Source: Cydia pomonella
Taxonomy: Eukaryota > Arthropoda > Insecta > Lepidoptera > Tortricidae
Assembly: GCF_033807575.1 (NCBI RefSeq)
Contig: NC_084711.1
Span: 992,001 to 1,056,000, forward strand
Reading direction: 5' to 3'
Length of the DNA: 64,000 nt
The number at the start of each line of letters is the position of its first letter. The first letter of the stretch is position 1. Both the position numbers and the translations under genes were made by a program. Positions 61,766 to 64,000 of this stretch are shown piece by piece. The notes below the pieces were generated by a model. It did not search any database and had not been told where the DNA came from. It was given only the letters and a program-made list of their open reading frames with translations.

Positions 61766-62300
61766 AAGATTTCGTTCCAGTCTACATCAAGTTTTAGGTA
61801 GGTTATTATAACATTTTGGACTCCAATAAAATTGTTTCTGGACTAGTTGCATACAAAATGATGAGGAATTTAAATGTAATGTGTCTGATGAAGTTTAGCC
61901 ATGATTTGTCAAGTATTCTAGAGGTAAACTATTTTAAAAGTGCGCGCTTATCCAATACTTACGTACATCTAAAGTATTATGGACGGACGCATGTATGTGT
62001 CCGTGCGTCTATAAGAATTACTTTAAATTGTAGTGTGGGTGCCGTGGAGACGAATTTTCAAAATAGTTTATCTGTAAAGGTTATCAAATTTCAAACATTT
62101 GACTTGATTTTTGTGATTATCATGATAACATATAAGTATGAGAAATTAATAGTTGTGTATTTGAAATTAGGAATGTTGATCAATTCCTTAAATGTTATAA
62201 ATATGAATGTAATTTTTATAATGCACCTCTGTTAATTTCTGTACTCTTGTCCTTGAAAATAAATATATTAATTTGAAATAACCAGTGTTTTATTCATAGC
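61766..62300. other. AT-rich sequence with a 139-codon open frame, probably noncoding
   Basis: The frame 61816-62235 opens with TTG, has low complexity in composition and resembles no family. A candidate poly(A) signal AATAAATATATT lies near 62260. Confidence 0.35.
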
Positions 62301-62305
62301 AATTT

Positions 62306-62385
62306 AGTCCGAGCCCTCTCGCACATGAGAGGAGGCCTGTGCCCAGCAGTGGGACGTATATAGGCTGAATTATTATTATTATTCC
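62306..62385 (+). mobile_element. SINE 3'-tail fragment
   Basis: Same 3' end as the SINE at 10929-11210 (GGAGGCCTGTGCCCAGCAGT to AGGCTGAATTATT). Confidence 0.8.
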
Positions 62386-62499
62386 CTTTATTTATTTTTG
62401 GTCTTAGGCTAGGTCATTTATAATATGAATATAAAAGTAAAATATAAAAACACTTACAAAACAATACAAAATATATATATAAACACATTATAAAAAACC

Positions 62500-62775
62500 T
62501 AACCTAGGGTGCCGCCAGCAGCGGGGCAGGGCCCAAGCTGCCGGTGGTCAGGGCCGCAGAGAAAGGAACCGCCGCACTATCCGCGTCGTGTCCAAGATCA
62601 CCGCCTTCTGCATCTGACCCTTGATCCAACCACCTAGCGAGAGTCTCTCAAGGTGTTGGTCGAGACTCTTCGCTATGAGACCATTCGTTGAAACGACTAT
62701 CGGGACAATGATCGTCGAATCAACACCCCACATGGCGGTTATCTCGTGAGCCAAGTCTAGGTACTTACTGGACTT
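62500..62775 (-). pseudogene. Non-LTR retrotransposon C-terminal fragment
   Basis: The minus strand reads AHEITAMWGVDSTIIVPIVV, then STNGLIAKSLDQHLERL and LQKA-like MQKAVILDTTRIVRRFL. This matches the C-terminal tail common in non-LTR element proteins of the R2/R4 type as I remember them. The rest of the protein is absent. Confidence 0.65.
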
Positions 62776-63095
62776 GTCTTTATTATTATTATTTTATTAT
62801 AATTTAAAATAAAATAAAAATCGTTTCAGTGTTTAAGTATTTTTATTTTTATAAATTACATTAAACAATAAAATTTCCTTCCCTTCAAATCTTTAAAATA
62901 TAATCATTATATACACTTAACTTACAGGAATATTAACATAAATATCTAACAAATATAAGTTTCGTGGTCTACGCAATTTGATATATATCTTTACTTATGT
63001 AGTATTGAAACATTTTCAACCAAATTAATTTTGAACAAACAGAAACGTCTGCGAACGATGCTGTTAAGCTTAGAATAAATTTAAAAGCGAAAAAA
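62776..63095. other. AT-rich sequence, nothing recognised
   Basis: No coding signal, RNA gene or repeat boundary recognised. Confidence 0.5.
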
Positions 63096-63097
63096 TT

Positions 63098-63175
63098 ACT
63101 GCATTGGGTGAGTCTTAACTCACAGGTTCTAGACCGATGCTCCAGCACAACTGAGCCACCAAGACCTCATCCATA
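63098..63175 (-). mobile_element. tRNA-like SINE head, degenerate
   Basis: Minus strand: GGTGGCTCAGTTGTGCTGGA as A-box-like region, followed by a weak B-box region. No matching acceptor stem. Confidence 0.4.
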
Positions 63176-63474
63176 ACCAACCAATTGTGCCACCATATGT
63201 CAGGGGGGGGGGGGGCAGCCATTTTTCCACTTTTAAACATATTCGACCAGTTAAGACGCGTAGTTAGCAACATATACACGAGTACGGGATGTTTTTAAAC
63301 TATCATACTCTGCGGTGTGAAAGTGTTTGTTATTATTAAACACCTCCCTCTCATTTCATGTTTCGGCTGATCAGATATGGCGCAATTCATTTATTACGTC
63401 TTACATTCCTATTTAGGGCTGGTGGGGGTCGAACATGTCTTATTTTTTCTTACAAGGGGGTGGGAGGGGACATA

Positions 63475-63615
63475 CAATACAATACAAATATATTTTATTG
63501 CACACCTCAATACAGAAGCAGTACAAATATTAGAACACATAAAGAAGAGGTAAACAACAGGCGGTCTTATCGCTAAAAAGCGATCTCTTCCAGACAAGCT
63601 TTAGGTAGCGGAATT
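63475..63615 (-). repeat. LINE 3'-end fragment (same family as 1-310 and 41780-41960)
   Basis: ACAATACAATACAAATATAT and TTTTATTGCACACC (reversed LINE end with a TTGTA repeat tail), then AACAACAGGCGGTCTTATCG and GCGATCTCTTCCAGACAAGC. Confidence 0.75.
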
Positions 63616-63892
63616 AAAAAAAAAAATGTTATGTCATAAATGTTATGACATATTGTTAGAAATTTTGTTTTCTTCTGACCTCCCCCTCCCCGGCGATGCC
63701 CATGAAAATGTCTGTAAGTAATAAACCTCCTAAACAATTTCAGCGAATCCACACAGTTGGAAATTCAAATAAAGCTTTCCATATCAAAAGGTACCATATA
63801 CGGATTTACAAATGTTTGTTACTATTTAAACACTGGATATAACAATAAACCTATTTGCTACGGACCTAAACCTAAATAAGGACATTGTTAGG

Positions 63893-63997
63893 CCCTGGTC
63901 TCAGTTGACGCCATACGCTTCGTACAGCGTCCCGTATAGAAATGTCCCATACAATGTGACGCTGTTAGCAGCGTATGGCGTCAATCAAGAACCAAGG
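63893..63997. mobile_element. Fold-back MITE at right edge
   Basis: TTGACGCCATACGCTTCGTA and inverse GCGTATGGCGTCAATCAAG, with outer GGTCTCAG / CAAGAACC. May extend to the window end. Confidence 0.65.
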
Positions 63998-64000
63998 TTT

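Noticed and set aside
61816..62235. 139-codon protein gene
   Set aside because: Non-ATG start, AT-rich composition bias, no family resemblance and no splice context.

Overview
This window is nuclear DNA from an insect, almost certainly a moth or butterfly. It has three intron-containing animal genes, AT-rich introns, and a dense load of short repeats: tRNA-derived SINEs with long shared tails, fold-back MITEs, piggyBac-type TTAA elements, hAT-type elements with 8-bp target duplications, and 3' ends of LINEs. There are no operons, ribosome binding sites or bacterial features. The lepidopteran assignment rests on the repeat families and gene structures as I recognise them; no database was searched.

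Layout. (1) 1-11.7 kb, minus strand: the 5' half of BTBD9 (BTB and BACK domains, six coding exons). Its 3' exons lie beyond the left edge. The intron after the sixth exon holds a nearly intact Penelope-like retroelement (RT plus GIY-YIG endonuclease) between direct repeats. (2) 11.7-15.7 kb: a head-to-head intergenic region. (3) 15.7-44.6 kb, plus strand: a complete l(3)mbt gene in 13 coding exons. The reconstructed frame closes without a break into about 1,398 aa: low-complexity N-terminus, FCS zinc finger, three MBT repeats, C2HC zinc finger, two AT-hook-like segments and a C-terminal SAM domain. (4) 49.2-59.6 kb, plus strand: a complete Prp19 (PRPF19) gene in nine coding exons, 498 aa: U-box, coiled coil and WD40 propeller. 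(5) 59.6-64 kb: no recognised gene, several transposable-element remnants.

The most unusual feature is in l(3)mbt. Four of its exons (4, 5, 8 and 12) are followed in the next intron by extra copies of the exon. After exon 4 there is one decayed partial copy, and after exon 5 at least four decayed partial copies. After exon 8 (C2HC finger) there are 28 near-identical tandem units of 167 bp, and after exon 12 (SAM) 8 units of 143 bp. The units in the two big arrays keep the 5' splice donor but carry changes that break the frame or the zinc finger, so they are not simply extra domains. Whether the arrays are real, polymorphic or assembly-inflated cannot be told from sequence alone.

The three genes are unrelated in pathway. 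L(3)mbt is a chromatin compaction and repression factor that reads methyl-lysine. Prp19 is the E3 ligase core of the spliceosomal NineTeen complex. BTBD9 is a BTB adaptor for Cullin-3 type ubiquitin ligases.
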